A stretch of DNA of 64,000 bases, taken from Alcanivorax sp. DSM 26293. Its GTDB lineage: Bacteria; Pseudomonadota; Gammaproteobacteria; Pseudomonadales; Alcanivoracaceae. The notes under the pieces were generated by a model, which was not told where the DNA came from, searched no databases, and saw nothing but the letters and a program-made list of their open reading frames with translations. Where the stretch lies: the NCBI RefSeq assembly GCF_900107995.1, contig NZ_FNUM01000010.1, forward strand, positions 2,501-66,500, given 5' to 3'. The position numbers and the translations under genes are program-made. The first letter of the stretch is position 1; each line of letters starts with the position of its first letter. Positions 47,463-56,609 of this stretch are shown here, one piece after another.

Positions 47463-48824
47463 TTAATCCAACGCCCCCAGCAGACTGTCCACCACCCGTT
47501 CCAGATCGTTGAGGGTGGCGCACTGACGGGCCAGGCGGCAGTGGGGTAAATAGCGGTCCATCACCGCATCACCGCTGTTCCAGCGGCTCCGGGATTCCGG
47601 ATTCAACCACCACACCTGTTTGACCCGACGACGGATCGCCTGCAACGTTTCGGCACCGTCCGGCAGGTAGTTGTTGCGGGCATCACCGAGAATGATCACC
47701 GTGGTGTGGGCATCCAGCTCCCTTTCACAGCGGGCCTGAAACGCCCGGAACATTTCCGCATAGTCGGTACCGCTGCCGGACAGCCGATCCAGCACCTGAC
47801 CCACTGCCACCTCGGGTGAGTAACGGGCAAAGTCCTCGGTGATTTCATCAAACCGCGAGGCAAACGCAAAACTGCGCACCCGTGGCAGCACATCGTTCAT
47901 GGCGTAGAGAAACTGCAGCAGAAAGCGAGCCGCATCGCTGACCGAGCTGGACACATCACAGATCACCATGACCCGGGTCTTGCGGGGCGGGCGACGTCGC
48001 CAGAACAGTTTCGCCGGCACGCCATCATGGCGAATGCTCGCCACCATGGTGCGACGGGCATCGAGCATGCCCCGGCGACTGGTTTTGGTGCGTCGCTGGT
48101 GCAGGCTCGCCAGTCGCCGGGCCATCTTGCGCACCAGTGCCTGCACGTCACGAAATTCACGCAGGTCCCGGAATGGCACTGCCCTCAGGGTCTGCTCTCG
48201 AAGTGCTCGCCCTTTACCCGCCCCATGCAGCAGAAACTGACGGCGCACCTGAGCGGCCGCCTGTTCCCGAACCCGGGTTCGCCAGTGCCGCAGCTGTTCC
48301 GCCCTGGCCTGCTGGGCCGGGCTGCCCTGATCCAGCTGCAATACCCGGTCATCCACCGCTCCCATGCCCATATTCATGAGCAAGCGACGGGTATAGATCC
48401 CCTGCTGGGTAATCACTTCCATTTGCGTGAAGTCCATCTCGGCAGCAGCTTCTGCCATCCGCTGCTGCAGCTGCTCGGGAGTGCTGGCCAGCAAGGCTTC
48501 TGCCTGTTGCGCCTCAGGCGTCTGTGCGGAAGCCGGGTCAGCCTGGGCTGCCGGGGACGGCATGGACGAGGCAGAATCCTGCGGGGAGTCAGAACGAGGG
48601 TCTTCCGCCTCGAAAAAGCGGGCAAAGGTTTCTTCGAACGCGGACCGGTCCTGCTGTTGTTTGACCAGCGTCAGGGCCAGAGCGTCATGAAAACGCTGGC
48701 GCTGCGCATAGCCCACCAGCGCCGCCGCATCCATGGCCTGGCTGGCCTCATCCGGGGAAATGCGCAGCCCAGCCCCGCGCAAGGCTTGAACAAACTCGGA
48801 CAAGCGACGAGTTGGCATCGGCAA
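47463..48824 (-). CDS. VWA-domain protein (CoxE-like)
   Basis: 453-aa cytoplasmic protein. The N-terminal half is variable, with a Pro/Ser/Ala/Gln-rich segment at about residues 75-115. The C-terminal von Willebrand A domain has a MIDAS motif (MVICDVSSSVSD) plus GSGTDYAEMF and TTVIILGDARNNY. Family knowledge: CoxE-like VWA proteins pair with MoxR AAA+ ATPases to remodel or mature target complexes. The MoxR partner lies 52 bp upstream on the same strand. The target is not identified; no carbon monoxide dehydrogenase genes are nearby. Confidence 0.88.
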   Translation of the reverse strand: MPMPTRRLSEFVQALRGAGLRISPDEASQAMDAAALVGYAQRQRFHDALALTLVKQQQDRSAFEETFARFFEAEDPRSDSPQDSASSMPSPAAQADPASAQTPEAQQAEALLASTPEQLQQRMAEAAAEMDFTQMEVITQQGIYTRRLLMNMGMGAVDDRVLQLDQGSPAQQARAEQLRHWRTRVREQAAAQVRRQFLLHGAGKGRALREQTLRAVPFRDLREFRDVQALVRKMARRLASLHQRRTKTSRRGMLDARRTMVASIRHDGVPAKLFWRRRPPRKTRVMVICDVSSSVSDAARFLLQFLYAMNDVLPRVRSFAFASRFDEITEDFARYSPEVAVGQVLDRLSGSGTDYAEMFRAFQARCERELDAHTTVIILGDARNNYLPDGAETLQAIRRRVKQVWWLNPESRSRWNSGDAVMDRYLPHCRLARQCATLNDLERVVDSLLGALD

Positions 48825-48876
48825 CCCCTAGTGGTCCATGGGGAAAGTGCGGAAAGCGTTCACGCTGGCAATCCCG

Positions 48877-49806
48877 TTAGCGCTTACCCAGCTTGCGTAG
48901 CCAGGCAGGCAATAACTCACGGGCCAACGACACATCCTGCTCGGTTTTCAGTACCAGGTTCAGCGTATCGGCAACCTGGGCATGTTCCAGACTATCCGCA
49001 TGCAGTAATACCAGCGCACGGGCCCAGTCCAGAGTTTCAGAAATGGCCGGCAGTTTTTTCATATCCTGCTCGCGGAGATGCTGAATAAACGCCACCAGCT
49101 GCTCCCGCAACCGGACATCCAGATCCGGCACCCGGGTGGCGACAATCTGGGCTTCCAGCTCTGCCGTCGGGTAAGGGATATAGAGATGCAGACAGCGCCG
49201 CTTGAGGGCATCGGACAACTCCCTCTGGTCGTTACTGGTCAACAATACCAGGGGCTGGTGCCGGGCTTTCACCGTGCCCAGTTCGGGAATGGAAATCTGG
49301 AAATCGGACAGCAGCTCCAGCAGGAAGGCTTCGAACTCCTGGTCCGCCTTGTCGATTTCATCGATAAGAAGCACCGCCGGCTCGTCACTGCGCAGGGCAT
49401 GCAACAGGGGACGCGGTTCCAGAAAAGTATCGCTGTAGAATGCTTCACCCAGGTCTCCCAGCCGTTCCATGCTGGCTTCCAGGCTGTCGGTGTCAGCCAG
49501 CATGCCGCCCAGCTTGTCACGCAACAACTGGGTATAGAGCAGCTGCTTGCCGTACTTCCATTCATACAGCGCCCGGCTTTCATCCAGCCCCTCATAGCAC
49601 TGCAGGCGAATCAACGGGGCTTCCAGGAAAGCCGCCGCAGCCTTGGCCAGCTCAGTCTTGCCCACCCCCGGAGGTCCCTCCACCAGCACCGGCTTGTGCA
49701 ACTGCGCGGCCAGGTAGATCGCCAGGGCAATCTGCTCACTACAGATATAGCCCTGCCCGGCAAAACTGCGGGTTATCTCTTCGACGGAATCAATACGGGT
49801 TTTCAT
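48877..49806 (-). CDS. MoxR-family AAA+ ATPase
   Basis: 309-aa chaperone-like ATPase. Walker A GPPGVGKTELAKA, the RLQCYEGLDESRALYEW segment, Walker B VLLIDEIDKADQEFEAFLLE and LTSNDQRELSDALKRRC (sensor region) are present. AGGAG lies 5 nt before ATG 49806; the longer upstream frame is not family-like. It forms a two-gene unit with the VWA protein. MoxR/VWA pairs usually activate a metalloenzyme or membrane complex; which one here is unknown. Confidence 0.9.
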   Translation of the reverse strand: MKTRIDSVEEITRSFAGQGYICSEQIALAIYLAAQLHKPVLVEGPPGVGKTELAKAAAAFLEAPLIRLQCYEGLDESRALYEWKYGKQLLYTQLLRDKLGGMLADTDSLEASMERLGDLGEAFYSDTFLEPRPLLHALRSDEPAVLLIDEIDKADQEFEAFLLELLSDFQISIPELGTVKARHQPLVLLTSNDQRELSDALKRRCLHLYIPYPTAELEAQIVATRVPDLDVRLREQLVAFIQHLREQDMKKLPAISETLDWARALVLLHADSLEHAQVADTLNLVLKTEQDVSLARELLPAWLRKLGKR

Positions 49807-49909
49807 GGAGGCTCCTGCAACAGACCTCAGAGGGTAGCGCAGGAAAGGCTGGCCGGGAATGACATCTGCAGCGAAGGGTTTGCTGACTTGGTACCTGAAC
49901 GCGAAACTG

Positions 49910-50272
49910 TCAATGCAGGGTAATGTTGTCCGCCAGCACCAGCGGGGCAATCTCCGCCACCTCATCAACAACGGGTTCGCCGTCCAGGCTGCTCACATCG
50001 AATCGGGCAGAGGTCACTTCACCATCGATCATGTCGGGGATGGCATCCAGGAAGGCATCCACATGCTCGGAACCAAAGTGGATCTCCAACGCGTCCAGGT
50101 CGGTCCATTGCTGCCAAACCACGATGACCCGCGGCTCGTCTGCTTGCAGGTATACCTCATAGGCCAGACAGCCGCGTTCCCCCCGGGAGGATTTCGCCAA
50201 GGCCTGCACCAGCTCCAGTGCCTCGGGTTGCTGGTCTTGTTTCACGGGGAAAGAACCTTTGACGATGATCAT
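49910..50272 (-). CDS. Antibiotic biosynthesis monooxygenase (ABM)-domain protein
   Basis: 120-aa protein of the dimeric alpha-beta barrel type. MIIVKGSFPVKQDQQPEALE, CLAYEVYLQADEPRVIVVWQ and DLDALEIHFGSEHVDAFLD show the ABM fold pattern. Members act as small quinol monooxygenases or as binding proteins; the substrate cannot be told. ATG 50272 (weak ribosome site) is chosen because the longer frame overlaps the nitroreductase. It follows that gene by 58 bp on the same strand. Confidence 0.78.
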   Translation of the reverse strand: MIIVKGSFPVKQDQQPEALELVQALAKSSRGERGCLAYEVYLQADEPRVIVVWQQWTDLDALEIHFGSEHVDAFLDAIPDMIDGEVTSARFDVSSLDGEPVVDEVAEIAPLVLADNITLH

Positions 50273-50330
50273 TGGGGTCCACTGGGTCGGAAAACCGCTA
50301 TGGTACCACAATTGCGCCTGTTCTGTCCGC

Positions 50331-51014
50331 TCAACCGCCACCACAGAAACGGACCGAGTCCCCCAGCGGCACCCGCCCGACCCGGGTGCGGTTGGCTGCC
50401 ACATCGGCGTTTTCGTAACCGAAACTGATGCCCAGCACGATGGCGGTGCTGTCAGGAATCCCCAGCAGCTCGCGCACATCGTCCGGATAGTAGCGCATGC
50501 TGCCCTGGGCACAGGCCCCCACCCCGTGAGCGGTCATGGCCAGCAGCAGGGATTGCACATACATGCCCACATCCAGCGCCACGGTAACGCCAAAATCCCG
50601 CTCCATGCCGATAAAGGCCACGTGGGGCGCATCGAACAGCTCGAAGTTGCGCAGCTCTGCACGACGGCGGCCCTCCCGGTCTTCCCGGGCAATGCCCATG
50701 TTGCCGTAGAGGGCCATGGCGCAATCGACCTGGCGTTCGCGATAGACACCCTGGAAACGCGGCAGACTTTCATAGTCCGGCGCAAAGGGAACCCCCCGGC
50801 TGACCTTGTCCACCAGACGCTCACGCAAGGCATTGCGGGTCTCTCCACTGGCAACCCACACCTGCCAGGGCTGAATATTGCAGTTTGAGGGAGCATGCTG
50901 GGCCAGTGAGAAAATCGCCTCCAGCTCTGCTTGCGGTACCGGCTTGTCGAGAAAGCCGCGCACGGAGCGGCGCTCGGTCATAGCCTGATAAAGGGATAGG
51001 GAATCGGCGGTCAT
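50331..51014 (-). CDS. Nitroreductase-family flavoprotein
   Basis: 227-aa FMN-dependent NAD(P)H oxidoreductase. Visible family marks: the N-terminal MTERRSVRGFLDKPVPQAEL with the FMN phosphate-binding Arg, APSNCNIQPWQVWV, and the C-terminal SMRYYPDDVRELLGIPDSTA followed by ISFGYEN. The physiological substrate is unknown (quinones, nitro compounds or enones are typical). ATG 51014 has GAGGAG 6 nt upstream. It is followed by the ABM gene. Confidence 0.88.
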   Translation of the reverse strand: MTADSLSLYQAMTERRSVRGFLDKPVPQAELEAIFSLAQHAPSNCNIQPWQVWVASGETRNALRERLVDKVSRGVPFAPDYESLPRFQGVYRERQVDCAMALYGNMGIAREDREGRRRAELRNFELFDAPHVAFIGMERDFGVTVALDVGMYVQSLLLAMTAHGVGACAQGSMRYYPDDVRELLGIPDSTAIVLGISFGYENADVAANRTRVGRVPLGDSVRFCGGG

Positions 51015-51080
51015 GGGTAACTCCTCTAAATTACCCACCAGTCTAACCAGCCAGAAAAAGAGGGACGATGACAGAAACGC

Positions 51081-51404
51081 TCAGGCCGCAGACGCCTCGC
51101 GCATGGCCTGACAAATCTGGTCGATCACCGGGGCAGCAAGCTCCATATGACCCTCACAATCAGCCACACCAAGGCCCTTTGCACAGGCCGGACAAAGCAC
51201 ATTGAACACCAATTCATCGCCTTTGATACGGGCCGGCAACACTGCCCAGTTTTCCCGGCGCGCCTGCTGGCCAATACGGTGGTAATACTCCAGATTGATT
51301 TCACCACCGGGCTCGAAATCGAAGGTGGCCGGGCAACGACTGCAATTGAGCCACATGTCGTACAGGGCCGCCGCGTCGTAGGGATCCGTGGGATCGAATG
51401 ACAT
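51081..51404 (-). CDS. Small Cys-containing protein of unknown function
   Basis: 107-aa protein. Two CxxC pairs (LNCSRCPATF and LCPACAKGLG) suggest a zinc ribbon; a further Cys is in VADCEGH. The rest is mostly helical and acidic. ATG 51404 has GAGGAGGTGG just upstream; the longer frame to 51527 lacks support. It lies between the TetR gene and the nitroreductase, all on one strand. Family not recognised. Confidence 0.65.
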   Translation of the reverse strand: MSFDPTDPYDAAALYDMWLNCSRCPATFDFEPGGEINLEYYHRIGQQARRENWAVLPARIKGDELVFNVLCPACAKGLGVADCEGHMELAAPVIDQICQAMREASAA

Positions 51405-51533
51405 CGCCACCTCCTCTGGCAATTGAAGGAAACCAATGCGCTTTTGTAGTGCAATTTTTGTCAAAAACCCACGAATTGCGTCACATTTGTCCGGTTTGCC
51501 GCTCAAACCCAAGAGGACAACGGCCAAAACAGC

Positions 51534-52166
51534 CTACAGTCGCACCCCTTGAGCCATCATTCGTCCACCCAGCGCCATCATTTCCAGCTGCAGACAGGCA
51601 TGGTCCGCCAACACTTTTCGCGCGGCGACCGTGTTGTCGAGCATGGAAATCCCCGCGCCAAACATGATGGCAATGGCCGCTTCCGCCTCCTGTTCTGCGG
51701 GCACCGGATCGCGCCCCTGGGCCGCCACTGCCTGGCGCACATCCTCGGCCAGCTCGTCCACCAGCAGCTGCAGCTCCCGCTGGATACGCATCCGGTAGCG
51801 GTCATGGCTGCCCAGACGCTGTTGCACCAGCAGACGGAAGTCATTTTCATAATCGTTCAGATAACGGACAAAGCGGCCCACCAGCTCTTTCACAGCCCGT
51901 GCCGGCCCGATTTCGATCATGCTGCGGCGCTCGTTTTCCATGGCGGAGCGCAGACGAAAGCAGCAGGAATCGATCAGCGCCAGCCCCAGCGCATCCATGT
52001 CCGGGAAATGGTTATACAGGGACGTGGCGGCCAGTCCGGATTCCCTGGCCACTTCCCGTAATCCCAGGCTATCCAGGCCGCGGCCACCGGCCATCAGGGT
52101 CCGTGCCGCTTCCAGAATGCGCTCCCGGGTTTGTCGCTTCTGCCGCTGTCGAGTTGTTTCAGCCAT
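51534..52166 (-). CDS. TetR-family regulator (FabR/DesT-like)
   Basis: 210-aa regulator. Helix-turn-helix at residues 15-60 (RERILEAARTLMAGG, LREVARESGLAATSLYNHFP); the C-terminal part resembles FabR/DesT-type repressors (FRLLVQQRLGSHDRYRMRIQ, ELAEDVRQAV). Relatives of this kind sense acyl-CoA saturation and control unsaturated fatty acid genes. It is divergent from the acyl reductase gene; two copies of an AAC(G/A)AGTGTT(A/C)G motif lie in the spacer, so it probably represses itself and the reductase. Confidence 0.88.
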   Translation of the reverse strand: MAETTRQRQKRQTRERILEAARTLMAGGRGLDSLGLREVARESGLAATSLYNHFPDMDALGLALIDSCCFRLRSAMENERRSMIEIGPARAVKELVGRFVRYLNDYENDFRLLVQQRLGSHDRYRMRIQRELQLLVDELAEDVRQAVAAQGRDPVPAEQEAEAAIAIMFGAGISMLDNTVAARKVLADHACLQLEMMALGGRMMAQGVRL

Positions 52167-52175
52167 AACATTATC

Positions 52176-52191
52176 ACTAACGAGTGTTAGT
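52176..52191. promoter_or_regulatory. TetR operator candidate 1
   Basis: ACTAAC-GAGT-GTTAGT, a perfect 6-bp dyad 10 bp upstream of the TetR ATG. Its core AACGAGTGTTAG (52179-52190) matches the second site at 52256-52267 at 10 of 12 positions. Confidence 0.65.
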
Positions 52192-52249
52192 TAAATAATC
52201 CCATGAATAACGCTCATCGCGCAACTACACCCTGGTTACATAATAATCT

Positions 52250-52279
52250 TTGACAAACAAGTGTTCGCTGAAAGAGAAT
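52250..52279 (+). promoter_or_regulatory. Sigma-70 promoter of the acyl reductase with TetR operator candidate 2 in the spacer
   Basis: TTGACA (52250-52255), 18 nt, GAGAAT (52274-52279). The spacer holds AACAAGTGTTCG (52256-52267), similar to the TetR operator core, so binding there would block polymerase. Confidence 0.6.
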
Positions 52280-52401
52280 CCGCCTTACAGTTGTAAGGCA
52301 AGAAATTTGGCTCTTACCGATCTCACGGCGCATCATCAACTAGCGCTACAACACAGACTGCCCGCTCACAGCGGGCAGCAGGGAAGCAAAAGGGGAAAGC
52401 A

Positions 52402-54408
52402 ATGAACTATTTCGTCACCGGTGCCACCGGCTTTATTGGTCGTTTTCTGGTTGGTCGTCTGCTCAAGCGAGAGGACAGCAGGGTATTTGCCCTGGTGCGC
52501 TCCGGCTCCGAATACAAGCTGGATGCCCTGCGTCGTCGCCTGGGCGTGGACGCCGACCGCCTGGTGGCCATCCAGGGCGATATCAACGAAAAACTGCTGG
52601 GCGTCAGCAAGCGGGATCAGGACGATCTGAACGGTCAGGTGGACCATTTCTTCCATCTGGCGGCCATCTATGACCTGACCGCCGACGAAAACACCCAGCG
52701 CTACACCAACATCGAGGGCACCCGCCAAACCCTGAAACTGGCAGAAAAACTGGAAGCAGGCTGCTTTCACCATGTCTCCTCCATTGCCGCTGCCGGTCTC
52801 TACAACGGGACCTTCACCGAAGACATGTTCGAGGAGGCCACTGGCCTGGACGACCCCTACCTGCTGACCAAGCATGAGTCTGAAGCCCTGGTTCGCCAGG
52901 AGAGCAAACTCCCCTGGCGCATCTACCGCCCCTCCATGGTGGTAGGCCATTCCGAAACCGGGGAAATGGACAAGATCGACGGCCCCTACTACATGTTCAA
53001 GCTGATCCAGAAGCTCAAGGACGTACTGCCCAACTGGATGCCACTGATCGGCGTGGAAGGCGGCCACTTCAATGTGGTGCCGGTGGACTTTGTGGCGGAT
53101 GCCCTGGATCACATCGCCCACCAGCCGGACCATGATGGCCAGTGTTTTCACCTCACCGCGGACCGCAGCTACAACCTGGGCGAACTCATGGACATTATTG
53201 CCGGTGCCGCCCAGGCCCCGCGCTGGCCGGTAAAACTGGATAACAGTCTGTTTAACGCCGTCCCCGGCTTTGTGAAGAAAGGTGTCAGCGCCATGACGCC
53301 GAAGCTGATGGTCAATACGGTACTGGAGAATCTGGACATCCCGCCGTCAGCCCTGCAATTTCTCACCTTCCCCACCGAGTACGATAACCAGCGTGCCCGT
53401 GAAGCCCTGGCTGGCAGCAACATCGAGGTGCCGGATCTGGAAGGTTATATCCAGCAACTGTGGGACTTCTGGGAAAACCACCTGGACCCGGACCGCGGTG
53501 ACCGCAAGGATGAACTGCAACCCCTGCCCACCCTGCCCGAACGGGTGGACGGCAAGGTCGTGATGGTAACCGGCGCCACCTCCGGCATCGGTAAGGCGAC
53601 AGCATTGAAGCTGGCGCGGGCCGGAGCCACCGTGCTGGTGATCGCCCGTACCGCAGAAAAGCTGGAAGAGACCCTGCATGAAATCGATCAGCTGGGCGGC
53701 ACCGCCCAGGCCTATAGCTGCGACGTGTCGGACCTGAACAGTGTGGATGATCTGATTCAGCAGGTGATTGCCGACCACGGCCATGTGGATGTGCTGGTCA
53801 ACAACGCCGGTCGCTCCATTCGCCGTTCAGTGGTGCATTCCTTTGATCGCTTCCACGATTATGAGCGCACCATGCAGCTCAACTATTTCGGCGCGCTGCG
53901 GCTGATCATGCAATTGATGCCGGGGATGATCGAGCGTGGCGGCGGCCACGTGATCAATATTTCCAGCATCGGGGTGCTGACCAATGCGCCTCGCTTCTCC
54001 GCCTATGTGGCCTCGAAAGCCGCACTGGATGCATTCACGCGGTGTGCCTCCAGTGAGCTCGCTCACGAGGGCATTCGTTTTACCACCATCAACATGCCGC
54101 TGGTGCGTACCCCGATGATTGCGCCCACCAAGATCTATAATCATGTGCCAACCATTAGCCCGGCCCAGGCAGCGGACATGATCTGCGATGCCATCGTGCG
54201 CCAACCCAAACGCATTGCCACCAATCTGGGCGTCATGGGTCAGGTGATGCACTTCCTGACGCCCAAGGTTACCGAGACCATCATGAACACCGGTTACAAG
54301 CTGTTCTCGGATTCCTCCGCGGCCCTGGGCGACAAGGAAAGCTCGCCGAAGAAGATCCGCCGCGAACAGGCGGCTTTCTCCCGGTTGTTCAAGGGTATTC
54401 ACTGGTAA
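52402..54408 (+). CDS. Alcohol-forming fatty acyl-CoA/ACP reductase (two-domain SDR)
   Basis: 668-aa bifunctional reductase of the Marinobacter type: acyl-CoA or acyl-ACP is reduced to aldehyde and then to fatty alcohol, the alcohol supply for wax esters. The N-terminal extended-SDR domain (residues 1-370) starts FVTGATGFIGRFLVGRLL and has FFHLAAIYDL and active-site PYLLTKHESEALV. The C-terminal classical SDR domain (about 380-610) has VTGATSGIGKATAL, NNAGRSIRRSV, NISSIGVLTNAPRFSAYVAS (YxxxK) and MPLVRTPMIAPTKIY. The whole length aligns in pattern with the Marinobacter fatty acyl reductase. AGGGGAAAGC gives a good ribosome site. Some homologues may act on other acyl substrates. Confidence 0.88.
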   Translation: MNYFVTGATGFIGRFLVGRLLKREDSRVFALVRSGSEYKLDALRRRLGVDADRLVAIQGDINEKLLGVSKRDQDDLNGQVDHFFHLAAIYDLTADENTQRYTNIEGTRQTLKLAEKLEAGCFHHVSSIAAAGLYNGTFTEDMFEEATGLDDPYLLTKHESEALVRQESKLPWRIYRPSMVVGHSETGEMDKIDGPYYMFKLIQKLKDVLPNWMPLIGVEGGHFNVVPVDFVADALDHIAHQPDHDGQCFHLTADRSYNLGELMDIIAGAAQAPRWPVKLDNSLFNAVPGFVKKGVSAMTPKLMVNTVLENLDIPPSALQFLTFPTEYDNQRAREALAGSNIEVPDLEGYIQQLWDFWENHLDPDRGDRKDELQPLPTLPERVDGKVVMVTGATSGIGKATALKLARAGATVLVIARTAEKLEETLHEIDQLGGTAQAYSCDVSDLNSVDDLIQQVIADHGHVDVLVNNAGRSIRRSVVHSFDRFHDYERTMQLNYFGALRLIMQLMPGMIERGGGHVINISSIGVLTNAPRFSAYVASKAALDAFTRCASSELAHEGIRFTTINMPLVRTPMIAPTKIYNHVPTISPAQAADMICDAIVRQPKRIATNLGVMGQVMHFLTPKVTETIMNTGYKLFSDSSAALGDKESSPKKIRREQAAFSRLFKGIHW

Positions 54409-54458
54409 CAGGGGCAATTTCCCTGCCGCTGGCGGGCAGATTGCAGCACCAAAAGAAA

Positions 54459-54503
54459 GGCCCCGGAGACCGGGGCCAAAGAGTTTCCGGAGACAACCGG
54501 AAG
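54459..54503 (+). terminator. Two hairpins after the acyl reductase gene
   Basis: GGCCCCGG-AGA-CCGGGGCC (54459-54477) is a perfect 8-bp stem without a U-tract. A second one follows (TTTCCGG-AGACAA-CCGGAA, about 54,485-54,503). They may attenuate read-through or protect the 3' end of the reductase mRNA. Confidence 0.55.
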
Positions 54504-54650
54504 CATACGCAGCGGGATCATATCCCGCTGCTATCCTCTCTCCTCTTGCCCTCCTCTGCCTTGATCGACATCAAGGTTTTTGTCCCTGGCCGCAACGGCT
54601 AGCTGTCAGTGAAGACAAGCGCCACGCTCCGTGCGCACTACACTGAAGCC

Positions 54651-56609
54651 ATGGAACCTTTCACTCTTCGCCAAGACCCCACTGCCATCGCCCTCTGCCG
54701 TGCCTTGTTTCCGGCCGGAAAGCGCTTGCCGGCAGCAGATACCGATGCCCTGTTGAGCAGGATGGATGCGCAACTGGCCAACCAGACAGGCCTGCAACGC
54801 AGCCTGAAAGCCGGTTTGCTGTGGCTCGACAATCGTCACCGTCTGGTGCGTGGCCGCGCCTTTCATCGTGCCAGGCCGACACAGCAACAGCGTTTTCTCG
54901 ACAAATTGGCCACCACTCCGGTGTCCGGCAAGCTGCTGCGCCTGCTGGCCCTGCCCTTCAAGGCCGCCTATGTGCTGGATGAGCAGGTGGAACAGGCCAC
55001 CGGCTGCCGACAACCCGTGCAACTGCCCGCCCAGGTCGAGACCTTCCGCTGGCAACAGCAGATCACCGCCGCCCGGGATTGCGACGAGGATATGACCCTG
55101 GAAGCAGACGTGGTGATTCTGGGCAGCGGCGCCGGCGGCGCGGCAGCAGCCTATGAACTGGCCTGTCGTGGCCTGGCCGTGGTGATCATCGAGGAAGGCC
55201 AATATTACGATCGCAGCCACTTCACCGGCAAACTCACCGAGGTGATCCCCAAGCTCTATCGCAGCTGGGGAGCAACCGTGGCCACCGGCAACGCCATCAT
55301 CCCGGTACCGGTGGGGTGCAATGTGGGCGGTACCACGACCATCAATTCCGGCACCTGCATGCGCACGCCGCCGTCGGTGCTGCAGCGCTGGCGAGAGCAG
55401 GGACTGGGGGCCTTCACCGAACAGGCCATGGCTCCCTGGTTCGAGGGCGTGGAGCGCATGCTCAGTGTGCAGCAAGCCACCACAGAGACCGTCGGCCCCA
55501 TCGGCGACCTTATCGACCGGGGCGCCGCCGCCAACGGCTTCTTGCAGCGCCAGCCGCTGATGCGCAACGCCCAGGGCTGTGACGGCCAGGGGCTGTGTCA
55601 GTTTGGGTGTCCCACGGACGCCAAACAGTCCACCAATGTGAGCTACATTCCGCGCGCACTGGAACGGGGGGCCTTCTTGTTCAGCGGTTTCCGGGCCGAG
55701 CGACTGCAGCGACAAGGCAACCGCATTACCGGCGTCATCGCCCGCGGGCAAAATGCTGACGGTCGCCCGATCACCCTGAGCCTGACCTGCCAGCAAACCA
55801 TTGTTGCCATGGGCAGCCTGTTCACCCCCCTGTTCCTGCGACAACAGGGAGTTCGCAATCCTCATCTGGGTCGCCACCTGACGCTGCATCCGGCGGGCGT
55901 GGTCAATGCCCTGTTCCCGGACCGGGATCTTGCCAACAGCCGCAGCATCCCCCAGGGCTACGGTGTCTCAGACTGGGAAGAGCAGGGACTGATGTTCGAG
56001 GGTGGCACCATTCCCCTGGCCGGCCACAGTCTGCTCAATCCCCTGGTTGGCCAGGACTGGGTGCGCTTTACCGAAGACTATCCGCACACTGCCTATTTCG
56101 GCTTCATGATCCGCGACACCAGCGAGGGGCGGGTTCGTCGGGGCCCGCGCCGCGGGCTGCCGCTGATCCGCTACCACATGAACCGACAGGATTTTGCCCT
56201 GTTCAAACGCGGCATCCATGCCCTGGCCTGCTGGTATCTGGATGCCGGTGCCGAACAGGTGCTGATTCCCGGTCTGAATCGTATCGTTCGCATCCATAAC
56301 CGCACCGAGCTGGAACGCTTTTTGCGCTCCCCGCTGAAACCCAAGGACTTCCTGATCAGCGCCTATCACCCCCTGGGCACGGCCCGCATTGCTGCTTCGC
56401 CCCGGGACGGGGTCTGTGACAGCCGTCATCGGGTGTTCGGCTACCCGGGCTTGTCTGTGATGGATGGCGCCAGCGTCCCCACCAGTTTGGGTGCCAACCC
56501 CCAGGTGACAATCATGGCCATGGCCAGCCGGGCCGCCAACATGATGGCCCGGGAACTGCTCAACGACACGGATTCCACCCATACACCACCACAAGGAGAA
56601 TACGCATGA
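54651..56609 (+). CDS. GMC-family oxidoreductase, long-chain alcohol oxidase-like
   Basis: 652-aa flavoprotein. After an N-terminal helical region of about 140 residues comes the FAD fold DVVILGSGAGGAAAAYELA, then VGCNVGGTTTINSGTCMRTP and the Cys cluster CDGQGLCQFGCPTDAKQST. The C-terminal GMC signature is YHPLGTARIAASP and SVPTSLGANPQVTIMAMAS. This pattern is found in long-chain alcohol oxidases and relatives, which would take fatty alcohol to aldehyde. ATG 54651 is chosen; a GTG 14 codons upstream is possible, without a ribosome site. The 3' end overlaps the next gene (ATGA), so the two are coupled. Confidence 0.85.
   Translation: MEPFTLRQDPTAIALCRALFPAGKRLPAADTDALLSRMDAQLANQTGLQRSLKAGLLWLDNRHRLVRGRAFHRARPTQQQRFLDKLATTPVSGKLLRLLALPFKAAYVLDEQVEQATGCRQPVQLPAQVETFRWQQQITAARDCDEDMTLEADVVILGSGAGGAAAAYELACRGLAVVIIEEGQYYDRSHFTGKLTEVIPKLYRSWGATVATGNAIIPVPVGCNVGGTTTINSGTCMRTPPSVLQRWREQGLGAFTEQAMAPWFEGVERMLSVQQATTETVGPIGDLIDRGAAANGFLQRQPLMRNAQGCDGQGLCQFGCPTDAKQSTNVSYIPRALERGAFLFSGFRAERLQRQGNRITGVIARGQNADGRPITLSLTCQQTIVAMGSLFTPLFLRQQGVRNPHLGRHLTLHPAGVVNALFPDRDLANSRSIPQGYGVSDWEEQGLMFEGGTIPLAGHSLLNPLVGQDWVRFTEDYPHTAYFGFMIRDTSEGRVRRGPRRGLPLIRYHMNRQDFALFKRGIHALACWYLDAGAEQVLIPGLNRIVRIHNRTELERFLRSPLKPKDFLISAYHPLGTARIAASPRDGVCDSRHRVFGYPGLSVMDGASVPTSLGANPQVTIMAMASRAANMMARELLNDTDSTHTPPQGEYA

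Noticed and set aside
55256-55567. Small frames opposite the GMC gene
   Set aside because: Fully contained in the GMC oxidoreductase gene, with no supporting signal.
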